Assembly (NCBI RefSeq): GCF_001522865.1
Contig: NZ_LOWB01000078.1
Coordinates: 162,502-226,501 of the forward strand
Direction of reading: 5' to 3'
Source: Burkholderia sp. TSV86
GTDB lineage: Bacteria; Pseudomonadota; Gammaproteobacteria; Burkholderiales; Burkholderiaceae
DNA: 64,000 nucleotides
Part shown: positions 28,612-38,139 of the stretch, piece by piece
Position numbering within the stretch: position 1 is the first letter of the stretch
How the letters are laid out: every line of letters begins with the position of its first letter
The notes under the pieces: model-generated
Seen by the model: the letters and a program-made list of their open reading frames with translations, nothing else
What the model was told of the DNA's origin: nothing
Database searches by the model: none
Translations under genes and position numbers: made by a program

Positions 28612-30701
28612 ACATTCGCAAATTCATTGGTCCGACGAGCCGCGATGCGCTGCGCCTCGTGCGCGAGGCGATGGGCGCCGACGCCGCGGTGTTGTCCAAC
28701 AAGACGCTCGAAGACGGCCGCGTCGAGATTGTCGCGGTGCCCGCCGACGAACTCGCGGAGATTTCGGCGCGCCGCCCCGCAGGGGACGAAGCGCACGGCG
28801 GCGCGCAGGCGCAGCAGCAGGCGCGCGTTCGCGCGGCGGGGCCACGGCCCGTGCAGACGGCGGGCGCGGCGGCTGCGTTCGGCGCGGCGCCGGCATTGCC
28901 GGTGGCGTCGGTGGCGCTGGGAAGCGCCGCGCCGTTTGCGGCGTCGGCCTCGGCTGCCGCGCTGCCGGGGCTGAGCGTGGCGGCTGCGCCGGCGTCGCGC
29001 GTCGCGGCCAATCCGAATTCGAATCCGTATGCGGCGGGCGGGCTGCCGGACGTGTTCTCATCGGTGTTCGGCGCGAGCGCCGGCCTGTCGGCCGATGCGA
29101 TGACCAACGCCGCCGCAGGAAGCGGCGCGCACGCGTTCCCGCCTGCCGCTGCGGACGGCGCGGCAAGCGACGGCAGCCCCATCGCCGATGCGCGCCCGGC
29201 AGCCGGCGATCGATTCGCCGCTGATGACCGATTGATCACCGATGGCCGCGGCGTTGCGGATAGCCAGTCTGCAACCGGCGAGCAGCCTGCTGCCGACGCG
29301 CGATTTGCCGCCCGCGGCCGACTGGCCGCCGATGCTCCGCTTGACCACGGCGGCCAAGCCGCCGACGCCTCGCCCGCCGCGACAGCCGCCGCGCCGTCCG
29401 AACCGGCGCCGTGGCTCGTCGAGCACGCGAAGCGGCTGACGCAACAACTGGCCAAGCACGAGAAGCCGTCCAGTACGAGCGCGCGCGCGGCGACGCCAGG
29501 CGCCGCCGCATCGCGTGAATCGCTTGCGTCGGCGGGCGAGCCGCCCGCGTGGGCGCGCGACATCGTGCGCAACGTCGCGCGCCGGATGCCGGACGCAGCC
29601 GGCGCGTCCGTGCCGAAATCGCAGCCGGCCGGCAGGCGCGAGCCGCACGACACGGCGCTCAGCGTCGCGGATGCGGTGAACGCGCGGCTCGAGCGCATCG
29701 TCAACGACACCGTGATGCAGGCGCTCGGCTCGCTGCGCGAGCGGATGGACGAACAGTTCGCTGGCCTTGCGTGGAACGAGCGCCAGCGCCGCAGCCCGGT
29801 GCACGGCGCGCTGACCAAGCGGCTCATCGCGGCGGGTTTCTCCGCGCAGCTCGTACGCACCGTCGTCGACCATCTGCCGGAGGGCGGCAGCCACGGCACG
29901 CTCGACGCGGCGACCGACTGGGCGCAATCGGTGCTCGCGGCGAACCTGCCTGTGCTCGACAGCGAGGATGCGCTGATGGAGCGCGGCGGCGTATTCGCAC
30001 TGATGGGGCCGACGGGCGTTGGCAAGACCACCACCACCGCGAAGCTCGCCGCGCGGTGCGTGATGCGCTTCGGCGCGAGCAAGGTCGCATTGCTGACGAC
30101 CGACAGCTACCGGATCGGCGGCCACGAGCAACTCCGGATCTTCGGTCGGATTCTCGGCGTGCCGGTGCATGCGGTGAAGGACGGCGGCGATCTGCAGCTC
30201 GCGCTCGCGGAGTTACGCAACAAGCACATGGTGCTGATCGATACGATCGGCATGAGCCAGCGCGACCGCGCGGTGTCCGACCAGATCGCAATGCTGCACG
30301 GCGCGGATACGCCGGTGCAGCGCCTGCTGCTGCTCAACGCGACGAGCCACGGCGATACGCTCAACGAAGTCGTCCACGCTTACCGCCGCGCGTCCGTCCG
30401 GCCCGATGCCGCCGCGCCGGATCTCGCCGGCTGCATCCTGACGAAGCTCGACGAGGCAAGCAACCTGGGCGGCGCGCTCGACACGGTGATCCGCTACAAG
30501 CTGCCAGTGCATTACGTATCGACCGGCCAGAAGGTGCCGGAGAACCTGTATGTCGCGACGAAAAAATTCCTGCTGAAGAGCGCATTCTGCGCACCGCGCG
30601 ACGATTCGCCGTTCGTGCCCGGCGACGACGATCTGCCGGCGATGCTGAGCGCATTGAGCGCGCGCGCCGGCGCCGAGCCGCACGAGGTCCGCTTTGGATA
30701 A
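28608..30701 (+). CDS. flhF: Flagellar SRP-like GTPase FlhF
   Basis: A 697-residue GTPase of the SRP family that sets flagellar position and number. It begins (L/M)NIRKFIGPTSRDALRLVREA. A long disordered Ala-rich stretch (about 60–290) separates this from the helical N domain and the G domain, where the P-loop GPTGVGKTTTTAKL is near residue 467. Further motifs TTDSYRIGGHEQL, DTIGMSQRD and TKLDEASNLGG are intact. TTG start overlapping the flhA stop (TTGA). The low-complexity insert makes it longer than the usual form of about 400–500. Confidence 0.93.
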   Translation: MNIRKFIGPTSRDALRLVREAMGADAAVLSNKTLEDGRVEIVAVPADELAEISARRPAGDEAHGGAQAQQQARVRAAGPRPVQTAGAAAAFGAAPALPVASVALGSAAPFAASASAAALPGLSVAAAPASRVAANPNSNPYAAGGLPDVFSSVFGASAGLSADAMTNAAAGSGAHAFPPAAADGAASDGSPIADARPAAGDRFAADDRLITDGRGVADSQSATGEQPAADARFAARGRLAADAPLDHGGQAADASPAATAAAPSEPAPWLVEHAKRLTQQLAKHEKPSSTSARAATPGAAASRESLASAGEPPAWARDIVRNVARRMPDAAGASVPKSQPAGRREPHDTALSVADAVNARLERIVNDTVMQALGSLRERMDEQFAGLAWNERQRRSPVHGALTKRLIAAGFSAQLVRTVVDHLPEGGSHGTLDAATDWAQSVLAANLPVLDSEDALMERGGVFALMGPTGVGKTTTTAKLAARCVMRFGASKVALLTTDSYRIGGHEQLRIFGRILGVPVHAVKDGGDLQLALAELRNKHMVLIDTIGMSQRDRAVSDQIAMLHGADTPVQRLLLLNATSHGDTLNEVVHAYRRASVRPDAAAPDLAGCILTKLDEASNLGGALDTVIRYKLPVHYVSTGQKVPENLYVATKKFLLKSAFCAPRDDSPFVPGDDDLPAMLSALSARAGAEPHEVRFG

Positions 30702-31506
30702 GCGGATCACCGACCAAGCCGAGGGGCTGCGGCGCCTGCTCGCGCAGCGCGGCTCACGGCTTGTCGTGGTGACGGGCGGCCCGTCGGGCATCGGCTGCAC
30801 ATCGGCGGTCGCGAACCTCGCCGCAGCGCTCGCCGCGCTCGGCAAGGACGTACTCGTCGTCGACGAGCGCGCGAACGTCCGCTCGATCGCGGCAACGCTG
30901 TGCGGCTCGTGGTTGCGCGACGGCGAGCCGGTGCGGCACGAACTCGGGTTTTCGATCTGCGCGGCGTCGCGGCTTGCGCGCGACGGCTACAGCGGCGCTC
31001 TGCGCGATGCGCTCGCCGACGGCGCCGCCGACGTCGTGCTGATCGACGCGCAGCCTGATGCAAACGGCGCGCTGTCGATACTCGCGCGCGACGCGCATGA
31101 CGTGATCGTCGTCACGCGCGTATCGGCGTCGGCGATCACCGAAGCGTATGCGCGGATGAAGCGGCTGCATTACGCGCACGCGTTTGCGCAATTCCGCGTA
31201 CTGATCAACCACGCGCACAGCGCGGCCGACGCGCGGGCCGCTTACGAGAACCTCGCGGGCGTCGCGGGCCGCTATTTGCAGGTGTCGCTCGCGGATGCCG
31301 GATGCGTTGCCGCCGATCCGCTGATCGAGCGCGCCCGTTCACTTGCGCGCACCGTCGTCGATGCATTTCCGTCGGCCGCCGCCGCGCGCGACTACCGGCG
31401 CATCGCTGCCGATCTGCTGTATTGGCCGATGCGCGCCACACCGGGCGCGGGGCGCGGCCGCACGGGCAATCCGGCGCTCGGGCGCAGCGCGGCGCGGGCC
31501 GCCTGA
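30694..31506 (+). CDS. flhG: FlhG/FleN-like MinD-family ATPase
   Basis: A 270-residue ParA/MinD-like protein that pairs with FlhF to control flagellar number. The N-terminal helix (DQAEGLRRLL) that stimulates FlhF is present. The P-loop region reads GGPSGIGCTS (28–37), with Cys35 in place of the lysine of GK[ST], so ATP binding may be altered. The later segment VLIDAQPDANG still resembles the switch region. TTG start, overlapping flhF by 8 bases. Confidence 0.87.
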   Translation: MDKRITDQAEGLRRLLAQRGSRLVVVTGGPSGIGCTSAVANLAAALAALGKDVLVVDERANVRSIAATLCGSWLRDGEPVRHELGFSICAASRLARDGYSGALRDALADGAADVVLIDAQPDANGALSILARDAHDVIVVTRVSASAITEAYARMKRLHYAHAFAQFRVLINHAHSAADARAAYENLAGVAGRYLQVSLADAGCVAADPLIERARSLARTVVDAFPSAAAARDYRRIAADLLYWPMRATPGAGRGRTGNPALGRSAARAA

Positions 31507-31539
31507 ATGCCACGAACGCCACGACGAACGGAGGCCACG

Positions 31540-32271
31540 ATGTACAACGCTCAAGGAAAGATTTCCCAGGACAAAGTGCTGACGCAATATGCGCCGCTCG
31601 TGCGGCGCCTCGGATTGCAGCTCGTCGCGAAAATGCCGGCAAGCGTGGATCTCGACGACCTGATCCAGGCCGGAATGATCGGCCTGCTCGACGCGGCGGG
31701 CCGCTACAAGGAAGATCAGGGCGCGCAGTTCGAAACCTACGCCACGCAGCGTATCCGCGGCGCGATGCTCGACGAGCTGCGCAGCAACGATTGGCTGCCG
31801 CGCAGTCTGCGCAAGACATCGCGCGAGGTCGAGCAGGCGGTGCACCAGGTCGAGCAGCGGCTCGGGCGGGCGGCACACGAAACCGAAATTGCCGCGCATC
31901 TGCAAATGCCGCTCGCCGATTACCAGGCAATGCTGCAGGATCTGCACGGCAGCCAGCTCATCTACTACGAGGATTTCGACCGCTCCGCCGACGACGAACC
32001 GTTCCTCGACCGCTACCGCGCCGATCACGCCGATCCGCTCGCCGCGCTGCTCGACGATCATTTGCGCGGCGCGCTCGTCGATGCGATCGACAACTTGCCT
32101 GAGCGCGAGAAGCTGCTGATGTCGCTGTACTACGAGCGCGGGCTGAATTTGCGCGAGATCGGCGCGGTGCTGGAGGTCAGCGAGTCGCGCGTGTGCCAGT
32201 TGCATAGCCAAGCGGTCGCGCGGCTCAGGGCGAAGCTGCGCGAGCAGGCATGGGTAGGCGCGGAGGGCTGA
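31540..32271 (+). CDS. fliA: RNA polymerase sigma factor for flagellar genes, FliA (sigma-28)
   Basis: A 243-residue sigma-28. Region 2 has DLDDLIQAGMIGLLDAAGRY and ATQRIRGAMLDELRS, and region 4 has LREIGAVLEVSESRVCQLHS. It reads late flagellar promoters such as those at 2841 and 10288 in this window. The ATG at 31540 has GGAGG at the right distance; the frame is open from 31507. Last gene of the flhB operon. Confidence 0.95.
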   Translation: MYNAQGKISQDKVLTQYAPLVRRLGLQLVAKMPASVDLDDLIQAGMIGLLDAAGRYKEDQGAQFETYATQRIRGAMLDELRSNDWLPRSLRKTSREVEQAVHQVEQRLGRAAHETEIAAHLQMPLADYQAMLQDLHGSQLIYYEDFDRSADDEPFLDRYRADHADPLAALLDDHLRGALVDAIDNLPEREKLLMSLYYERGLNLREIGAVLEVSESRVCQLHSQAVARLRAKLREQAWVGAEG

Positions 32272-32325
32272 GCGGCCGGCCTTCGGGCGCGCTTGCCGCG
32301 CACGGCGGAAAAATCCATCTCGATT

Positions 32326-32334
32326 TGCTACAAT
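32326..32334 (+). promoter_or_regulatory. Extended -10 promoter before the SAH riboswitch
   Basis: TGCTACAAT fits an extended -10 element. Transcription would start near 32341, just at the riboswitch 5' end. No good -35 is seen. Confidence 0.5.
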
Positions 32335-32342
32335 CCTTTCCT

Positions 32343-32449
32343 GTTTCCGAGGAGCGTTGCGACGGGCACGGCCCGCCAGGCTCGGAAACGGTCAACCAGG
32401 CGGCTTGGCATCGTCATTGTCAGCCGCTTACTTGAACGGCGCTCACGTC
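32343..32449 (+). promoter_or_regulatory. S-adenosylhomocysteine (SAH) riboswitch
   Basis: The leader has the family's fixed parts: GAGGAGCGTTGCGACGGG, then CCAGGCTCGG, and the downstream AACGGCGCTCACG that forms the pseudoknot/P4. The P1-side pair TTTCCGAG (32344–32351) with CTCGGAAA (32381–32388) is perfect. SAH riboswitches are ON switches that raise expression of SAH-recycling genes, which matches ahcY and metF downstream. Confidence 0.93.
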
Positions 32450-32485
32450 ACAATTTTCTAGAACTTTTTTAGAAAGGAGGGCGTG

Positions 32486-33907
32486 ATGAACGCCGCTGTC
32501 ATCGATTCCAATTCCGCTCAGGATTACGTCGTCGCCGATATCTCGCTTGCCGGCTGGGGCCGCAAGGAACTGAACATCGCCGAGACCGAAATGCCCGGCC
32601 TCGTGCAGATCCGCGACGAATACAAGGCGCAGCAGCCGCTGAAGGGCGCGCGCATTGCCGGCTCGCTGCACATGACGATCCAGACGGGCGTGCTGATCGA
32701 AACGCTGAAGGCGCTGGGCGCCGAAGTCCGCTGGGCGTCGTGCAACATTTTCTCGACGCAGGATCACGCGGCCGCCGCGATCGCTGAATCGGGCACGCCG
32801 GTGTTCGCGTTCAAGGGCGAATCGCTCGACGAATACTGGGAATTCACACACCGCATCTTCGAATGGCCGAACGGCGAGTTCGCGAACATGATTCTCGACG
32901 ACGGTGGCGATGCGACGTTGCTGCTGATCCTCGGCGCGAAGGCCGAAAAGGACCGCTCGGCGATCGCGAAGCCGACCAACGAGGAAGAAGTCGCGCTCTA
33001 TAAGGCGATCGCGCGCCACCTCGATATCGACGGCACGTGGTACTCGAAGCGCCTCGCGCACATCAAGGGCGTGACCGAAGAGACCACGACGGGCGTGCAC
33101 CGCCTGTACCAGATGGAAAAGGACGGCCGCCTGCCATTCCCGGCGTTCAACGTGAACGACTCGGTGACGAAATCGAAGTTCGACAATCTGTACGGCTGCC
33201 GCGAATCGCTCGTCGACGGCATCAAGCGCGCGACCGACGTGATGATCGCGGGCAAGATCGCGCTCGTCGCGGGCTACGGCGACGTCGGCAAGGGCTGCGC
33301 GCAGTCGCTGCGCGGCCTGGGCGCTACCGTCTGGGTCACCGAGATCGATCCGATCTGCGCGCTGCAGGCGGCGATGGAAGGCTACCGCGTCGTGACGATG
33401 GAATACGCGGCCGACAAGGCCGACATCTTCGTGACGGCGACCGGCAACTATCACGTGATCAACCACGATCACATGAAGGCGATGCGCCATAACGCGATCG
33501 TCTGCAACATCGGCCACTTCGATTCGGAAATCGACGTCGCGTCGACCCGTCAGTACCAGTGGGAAAACATCAAACCGCAGGTCGACCACATCATCTTCCC
33601 GGACGGCAAGCGCGTGATCCTGCTGGCCGAAGGCCGCCTCGTGAACCTCGGCTGCGCGACGGGCCACCCGTCGTTCGTGATGTCGAACTCGTTCACGAAC
33701 CAGACGCTTGCGCAGATCGAATTGTTCACGCGCGGCGCCGAGTACGAGAACAAGGTGTACGTGCTGCCGAAGCACCTCGACGAGAAGGTCGCGCGCCTGC
33801 ATCTCGCACGGATCGGCGCACAACTCTCGGAGCTGTCCGACGAGCAGGCGGCATATATCGGCGTGCCGAAGGCAGGTCCGTTCAAGCCGGATCACTATCG
33901 CTACTGA
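32486..33907 (+). CDS. ahcY: S-adenosylhomocysteine hydrolase
   Basis: A 473-residue enzyme that splits SAH into adenosine and homocysteine, removing the product of SAM-dependent methylation. It uses bound NAD; the Rossmann motif [11 protein letters not shown] is at about 265–275. The C-terminus ends KPDHYRY, the conserved tail that reaches the neighbouring subunit. ATG at 32486 lies five bases after AGGAGG; GTG at 32483 is too close. Controlled by the SAH riboswitch. Confidence 0.97.
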   Translation: MNAAVIDSNSAQDYVVADISLAGWGRKELNIAETEMPGLVQIRDEYKAQQPLKGARIAGSLHMTIQTGVLIETLKALGAEVRWASCNIFSTQDHAAAAIAESGTPVFAFKGESLDEYWEFTHRIFEWPNGEFANMILDDGGDATLLLILGAKAEKDRSAIAKPTNEEEVALYKAIARHLDIDGTWYSKRLAHIKGVTEETTTGVHRLYQMEKDGRLPFPAFNVNDSVTKSKFDNLYGCRESLVDGIKRATDVMIAGKIALVAGYGDVGKGCAQSLRGLGATVWVTEIDPICALQAAMEGYRVVTMEYAADKADIFVTATGNYHVINHDHMKAMRHNAIVCNIGHFDSEIDVASTRQYQWENIKPQVDHIIFPDGKRVILLAEGRLVNLGCATGHPSFVMSNSFTNQTLAQIELFTRGAEYENKVYVLPKHLDEKVARLHLARIGAQLSELSDEQAAYIGVPKAGPFKPDHYRY

Positions 33908-34060
33908 TCCCTCGCGGGCGCCGTCCTTACCCGGCGCGCGGGCGCCGGGCGGCTCGCCGTCCGGCACGTGCCGGGCGCACCGCTCGGCGCACCGCGCGTT
34001 TTCCATCATCGGGGAGCGCACGCGCACGGCCCGATCGCCTTACGCTAGGAGCTTTGTCAC

Positions 34061-34414
34061 ATGACCGTTATCCTGACCTGGATCATCAACGCGCTCGCGC
34101 TTTTGAGCATCACGTATCTGGTGCCGTCGATCCACATCAAGAGCTTTGGCACGGCGCTCATCGTCGCGGTCGTGCTGGGGCTCATCAACGCGGTCATCCG
34201 GCCGCTTTTGATTCTGCTCACGTTGCCAGTCACCGTGCTGACGCTCGGCTTGTTCATCCTCATCGTGAACGCGCTGTGCTTCTGGTTTGCGGCGTCGCTG
34301 CTCAAGGGCTTCGAGGTGTCGGGGTTCTGGTCTGCGTTCTTCGGCTCGATCTTGTACAGCATCGTGTCGTGGCTGCTGTCCGCTCTCGTCTTCGGCCAGC
34401 GCAGCATCGGCTGA
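34061..34414 (+). CDS. Phage holin family 4-TM membrane protein
   Basis: A 117-residue very hydrophobic protein with four predicted membrane helices, including VPSIHIKSFGTALIVAVVLG and NAVIRPLLILLTLPVTVLTL. This matches the widespread PF04020-type family that databases call phage holin superfamily IV. There is no phage context here; it sits between ahcY and metF as in other Burkholderia. Function is unknown. Confidence 0.85.
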   Translation: MTVILTWIINALALLSITYLVPSIHIKSFGTALIVAVVLGLINAVIRPLLILLTLPVTVLTLGLFILIVNALCFWFAASLLKGFEVSGFWSAFFGSILYSIVSWLLSALVFGQRSIG

Positions 34415-34432
34415 CCGTTGGGCTTATCCATC

Positions 34433-35263
34433 ATGAACCCGATCGAACTTTCCTTCGAATTCTTTCCGCCCAAGACAGCGGAAGGCGTCGACAAGCTGCG
34501 CACGACGTGCGCGCAGCTTGCGCCGCTTGCGCCGAAATTCGTGTCCGTCACGTTCGGCGCCGGCGGCTCGACGCAGCAAGGCACCCTCGACACCGTGCTC
34601 GACATGCAGAAGGCGGGGCTCGAAGCCGCGCCGCATCTGTCGTGCATCGGCTCGTCGAAGGACAGCCTGCGCGCGATTCTTGACCAATACCGCTCGCATG
34701 GCATTCGCCACATCGTTGCGCTGCGCGGTGACTTGCCGTCGGGCATGGGCGAGGTCGGTGAGCTGCGCTACGCGTCCGAACTCGTCAGTTTCATCCGCGC
34801 GGAGCATGGCGACTGGTTTCGGATCGAAGTTGCCGCCTATCCGGAATATCACCCGCAGGCACGCTCGCCGAAGGCCGATCTCGAGAACTTCGTGCGCAAG
34901 GTGAAGGCGGGCGCGAACGCGGCAATCACGCAGTATTTCTATAACGCGGACGCCTACTTCCGTTTTGTCGACGATGCGGCGAAGCTCGGCGCCGACGTGC
35001 CGATCGTGCCGGGCATCATGCCGATCACGAATTTCTCGCAACTGGTGCGCTTCTCCGAGATGTGCGGCGCGGAAGTGCCACGCTGGATCGCGCGCCGGCT
35101 CGAGAGTTTCGGTGACGATAAGGAATCGATTCGCGCGTTCGGCACCGACGTCGTCGCCGGGCTGTGCCGGCGGCTGGTCGACGCGGGCGTCCCAGGGCTG
35201 CATTTCTACACGCTGAACGGCGCGGCGGCGACCAAAGCGGTCTGCGAGCGGCTCGGCTTCTGA
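34433..35263 (+). CDS. metF: 5,10-methylenetetrahydrofolate reductase
   Basis: A 276-residue FAD enzyme making 5-methyl-THF for methionine synthesis. It starts MNPIELSFEFFPPKTAEGV and has FVSVTFGAGGSTQQGT, HIVALRGDLP and the C-terminal FYTLNGAAAT. ATG at 34433 matches the family start. With ahcY it forms a methyl-cycle cluster that probably falls under the same riboswitch. Confidence 0.95.
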   Translation: MNPIELSFEFFPPKTAEGVDKLRTTCAQLAPLAPKFVSVTFGAGGSTQQGTLDTVLDMQKAGLEAAPHLSCIGSSKDSLRAILDQYRSHGIRHIVALRGDLPSGMGEVGELRYASELVSFIRAEHGDWFRIEVAAYPEYHPQARSPKADLENFVRKVKAGANAAITQYFYNADAYFRFVDDAAKLGADVPIVPGIMPITNFSQLVRFSEMCGAEVPRWIARRLESFGDDKESIRAFGTDVVAGLCRRLVDAGVPGLHFYTLNGAAATKAVCERLGF

Positions 35264-35312
35264 GTTTGCGGGTCGGCGGGTCGTAACCCGTCTGTTGTAC
35301 ATACGCGATGAC

Positions 35313-35345
35313 GAGGCGAAACCTGCTGGTTTCGCCTCTTTTTTT
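35313..35345 (+). terminator. Terminator of the ahcY–metF unit
   Basis: Perfect 10-bp stem GAGGCGAAAC / GTTTCGCCTC, 6-base loop, then seven T. Confidence 0.92.
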
Positions 35346-35443
35346 GCGTGCGCGCGGAAGACGGCACCACGCACCACGCGCATTGCCGCGCCGCGCAACG
35401 CGGGCGTGTGCGCGGCCTGCCGCCGCTTACCGCCATAGCGGCC

Positions 35444-36937
35444 TTAAGCCTGCGCGCGGGCGAGCGGCGGCCACTTGTCGAACCAGGGCCGCGCGAGTTC
35501 GAGCTGATGCGCGAGCGCGAACAGACGCGCATCGTCGCCGTGCCGCGCGACGAATTGCACGCCGACCGGCAGCCCGCGCGGCGTCCAATAAAGCGGCACC
35601 GACATCGCCGGCTGCCCGGTCAGATTGAAAAGCTCGGTGCAACCCGCCCACGCGAACGCCTTTCGTGACGTTTGCACCAGCATCTGCTTCAGCAATGGTT
35701 TCACCGGCAGCATGCCGACCGCTTTCATCTGCGCGGTTTCGACCGGCGTCGGCAACAGTTCGCCGATCTTGACGGGCGGTCCGGCCAGCGTTGCGCACAG
35801 AATCACGTCGTAGCGTGCGACGACGCCCGCCACGCGCGCCGTGATCTGCCGCTGCAGTTCGAGTGCGCGCGGCAATTGCTCGCGTGCGAACCGGCGGCCG
35901 ACCTGAGCCATCGCCCAGGTCGCGGGTTCGAACTCGGCGCGCTTGGGCTTGCGTCCCGTCATCTGCTGCGCGTCGAGTACGGCTGCTTCGGCGAAGGTTG
36001 CCCATAACGTCAGGAATACTTCACCGATCTGCTCGAAATCGATATTGAACGACGCCGGTTCGACGATATGGCCGAGCGATGCGGCGAGCTTGGCCGCGTC
36101 GTCGAGCGCGTCGCGCACATCGGGGGCGAGGGCGGGGGCAAGCATCGGGTCGGTGATGTAGCCGATCTTGAGTGCGGTGGGCGGCGTGTCGAGCGCATCG
36201 AGATAGGCACCGCCGTACACGACGGCATCGCCTGACGCGGCCCGGCCTGGCGCGGCCCGGCCTGACGTCACGTCGAGCAGGAACGCGCTGTCGCGCACGC
36301 TGCGCGACAGCGCATGTTCGGCGACGAGATTGCCCGGCGTGGCTCGGGCCGCAGCGTCCGGATCGTGCGACGGTTTGAAGCCGAACAGCCCGCAGCATGA
36401 CGCGGGAATCCGGATCGAGCCGCCGCCGTCGGACGCATGTGCGAGCGGCACGATGCCGGCGGCGACCGCCGCCGCTGCTCCGCCGCTCGAACCGCCCGGC
36501 GTGTGATCGAGATTCCACGGATTGCGGCATGCGCCAAAGAGCGCGGATTCGGTGTACGGCACTTGCCCGCATTCGGACGTGTTGGTCTTGCCGAAGATGT
36601 TGAACCCGGCGGCCTTCGTGCGGGCGATGAGCGGCGAATCCTCGGTGGGCACGTAATGACGGTAATGCCGGCTGCCCATCGACAGCGGCAGTCCGGCCAC
36701 TGCGGCGCCGAGGTCCTTGACGAGATACGGAACACCGGCGAACGGTCCGAGCAGCGCGCCCTGCGCCGCGCGCTCGCGCGCGGCCGCGTAGTCGCTCAGC
36801 ACGATTGCGTTGAGCGCCGGATTCAACGCGTCGGCGCGGTCGATTGCGGCATCGAGCAGTTCACGTGCGCTTACTTCGCGTCGAGCGACGAGCTGCGCGA
36901 GCCCGATTGCGTCATATGACAGATAGTCGGCGTGCAA
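35444..36937 (-). CDS. Amidase-signature family amidase
   Basis: A 497-residue amide hydrolase. The Ser-cisSer-Lys triad is visible as Lys74 (YLVKDLG), Ser150 (TPGGSSGG) and Ser174 ([11 protein letters not shown]). The start is taken as TTG at 36937, preceded by GGGGGAT and giving (L/M)[16 protein letters not shown]; the frame is open upstream to 37078 but that part is Arg-rich and unlike the family. The substrate is unknown. Confidence 0.88.
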   Translation of the reverse strand: MHADYLSYDAIGLAQLVARREVSARELLDAAIDRADALNPALNAIVLSDYAAARERAAQGALLGPFAGVPYLVKDLGAAVAGLPLSMGSRHYRHYVPTEDSPLIARTKAAGFNIFGKTNTSECGQVPYTESALFGACRNPWNLDHTPGGSSGGAAAAVAAGIVPLAHASDGGGSIRIPASCCGLFGFKPSHDPDAAARATPGNLVAEHALSRSVRDSAFLLDVTSGRAAPGRAASGDAVVYGGAYLDALDTPPTALKIGYITDPMLAPALAPDVRDALDDAAKLAASLGHIVEPASFNIDFEQIGEVFLTLWATFAEAAVLDAQQMTGRKPKRAEFEPATWAMAQVGRRFAREQLPRALELQRQITARVAGVVARYDVILCATLAGPPVKIGELLPTPVETAQMKAVGMLPVKPLLKQMLVQTSRKAFAWAGCTELFNLTGQPAMSVPLYWTPRGLPVGVQFVARHGDDARLFALAHQLELARPWFDKWPPLARAQA

Positions 36938-37061
36938 GGCAATCCCCCGTGTGGTCGAGCGCGGCGAACGGCGCGATCCGACGCCGGGCGCAGGCGCGCG
37001 CGGAATGCGCGCGCGCCGATTTCGTGGTGATGGCTTATGGCGATTTCGTCGAAGCGACAGA

Positions 37062-37754
37062 TTACAGATGCTCGGCAAGAAAAGTCAGCGTGCGGCCGTG
37101 TGCCAATGCCGCGGCGCACTGATCGTATGACGCGCGCTCGGCGCAGTTGAAACCGTGCTGCGCGTGCGGATACAGATGAAACTCGGCATTGGCGCGGCCA
37201 GCGAACGCGGCTTTGACCTTGTCGACGGCGTCGAGCGGGATCGACGTATCGTGGCCCGCGTAGTGAAAGAGAATGGGCTGCGCGATTTTCGCGGCGACAT
37301 CGACGTGATTCTGGATGCCGCCGCCGTAATATGCGACCGCGACGTCGACGTGCTGCTGCGACGCGGCGAGATACGCGAGGCGGCCGCCGAAGCAGTAGCC
37401 GATCGCGGCGAGCTTGCCTTCGACCTCGGGCCGCGCGCGCAACGCCGCGGCGGCTGCGCCGATGTCGGCGACGGCTTGCGCGACGTTGGTTTTTTGCAGC
37501 AGCTCGATGCCTCTGTCGCGGTCCGCGCCTTCATAGCCAAGCTCGACGCGGGGTTGCGTGCGCCAGAACACGTCGGGGGCGAGCGCGACGTAGCCATCGG
37601 CCGCATATTGGTCGGCGACCGATCGGATGTGGCCGTTGACGCCGAAGATTTCCTGGATGATGACGATGGCCGGGCCCTTGCCGCGCTTAGGCAGCGATAG
37701 ATAGCCGCCAAACGTATCGTTGCCTGCGGGGATATCGATCCATTGTGACGCCAT
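37062..37754 (-). CDS. Dienelactone hydrolase family protein
   Basis: A 230-residue alpha/beta hydrolase. The triad is Cys121 (GYCFGGR), Asp169 (AGHDTSIP) and His200 (YPHAQHGF), the arrangement of dienelactone hydrolases. The conserved QEIFGVNGHIR near residue 35 is also present. It may act on lactones or simple esters; natural substrate unknown. Upstream of the amidase on the same strand with a 124-base gap. Confidence 0.9.
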   Translation of the reverse strand: MASQWIDIPAGNDTFGGYLSLPKRGKGPAIVIIQEIFGVNGHIRSVADQYAADGYVALAPDVFWRTQPRVELGYEGADRDRGIELLQKTNVAQAVADIGAAAAALRARPEVEGKLAAIGYCFGGRLAYLAASQQHVDVAVAYYGGGIQNHVDVAAKIAQPILFHYAGHDTSIPLDAVDKVKAAFAGRANAEFHLYPHAQHGFNCAERASYDQCAAALAHGRTLTFLAEHL

Positions 37755-37770
37755 GCTGAATCTCCTGTGT

Positions 37771-37812
37771 GTCGACGGGAGTTAGCGCTTTAGCGCTTAC
37801 TCCCGTCCCATG
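37771..37812. repeat. Palindromic intergenic repeat, copy 1
   Basis: GTCGACGGGAGTTAGCGC and GCGCTTACTCCCGTC form an imperfect hairpin around TTTA (one mismatch). A second, degenerate copy follows 91 bases downstream. I believe similar elements occur in other Burkholderia intergenic regions. Confidence 0.7.
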
Positions 37813-37861
37813 CCGTGATTGGCCGGAGTGATGCTTCAGCAGCGACTCCGGCCTCACGGCG

Positions 37862-37899
37862 GTCGACGGGAGTTAGCGCTTTAGCCCCCCCGTCCCATG
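37862..37899. repeat. Palindromic intergenic repeat, copy 2 (degenerate)
   Basis: Repeats the first 24 bases of copy 1 exactly (GTCGACGGGAGTTAGCGCTT and onward), then diverges through a run of C before CCCGTCCCATG; the right arm is shortened so the hairpin is weak. Confidence 0.65.
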
Positions 37900-38139
37900 T
37901 TCTCCAACTCTCTCGTCTCCTGCCAGAACCGGCCACGGCCCCATGGATCGGAAAAACGGCGAGCCAGTGTGCCACCAAACTCACGCCGACGCAGTGCCGC
38001 AGCCATCCGTCGCCCACCCTGCCTTCTCGCTATGCGATCGAATCGATCTGGATTATTCATTTTCCAGCCGCGTCGTGCGCGGGTACAGTCCCCGTACCGG
38101 CCGATCCCTCTCGTGCGCGTTATCTTGTCGAGGTTCGCG

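Larger units (their letters stand above)
37755..38139. other. Divergent intergenic region with repeats
   Basis: 385 bases between dienelactone hydrolase and nitronate monooxygenase genes. It holds two copies of a palindromic repeat (37771 and 37862). No gene seen. Confidence 0.5.

Noticed and set aside
34061..34414. Prophage holin
   Set aside because: The PF04020 name suggests phage origin, but no phage gene is near and the family is widespread in core bacterial genomes.
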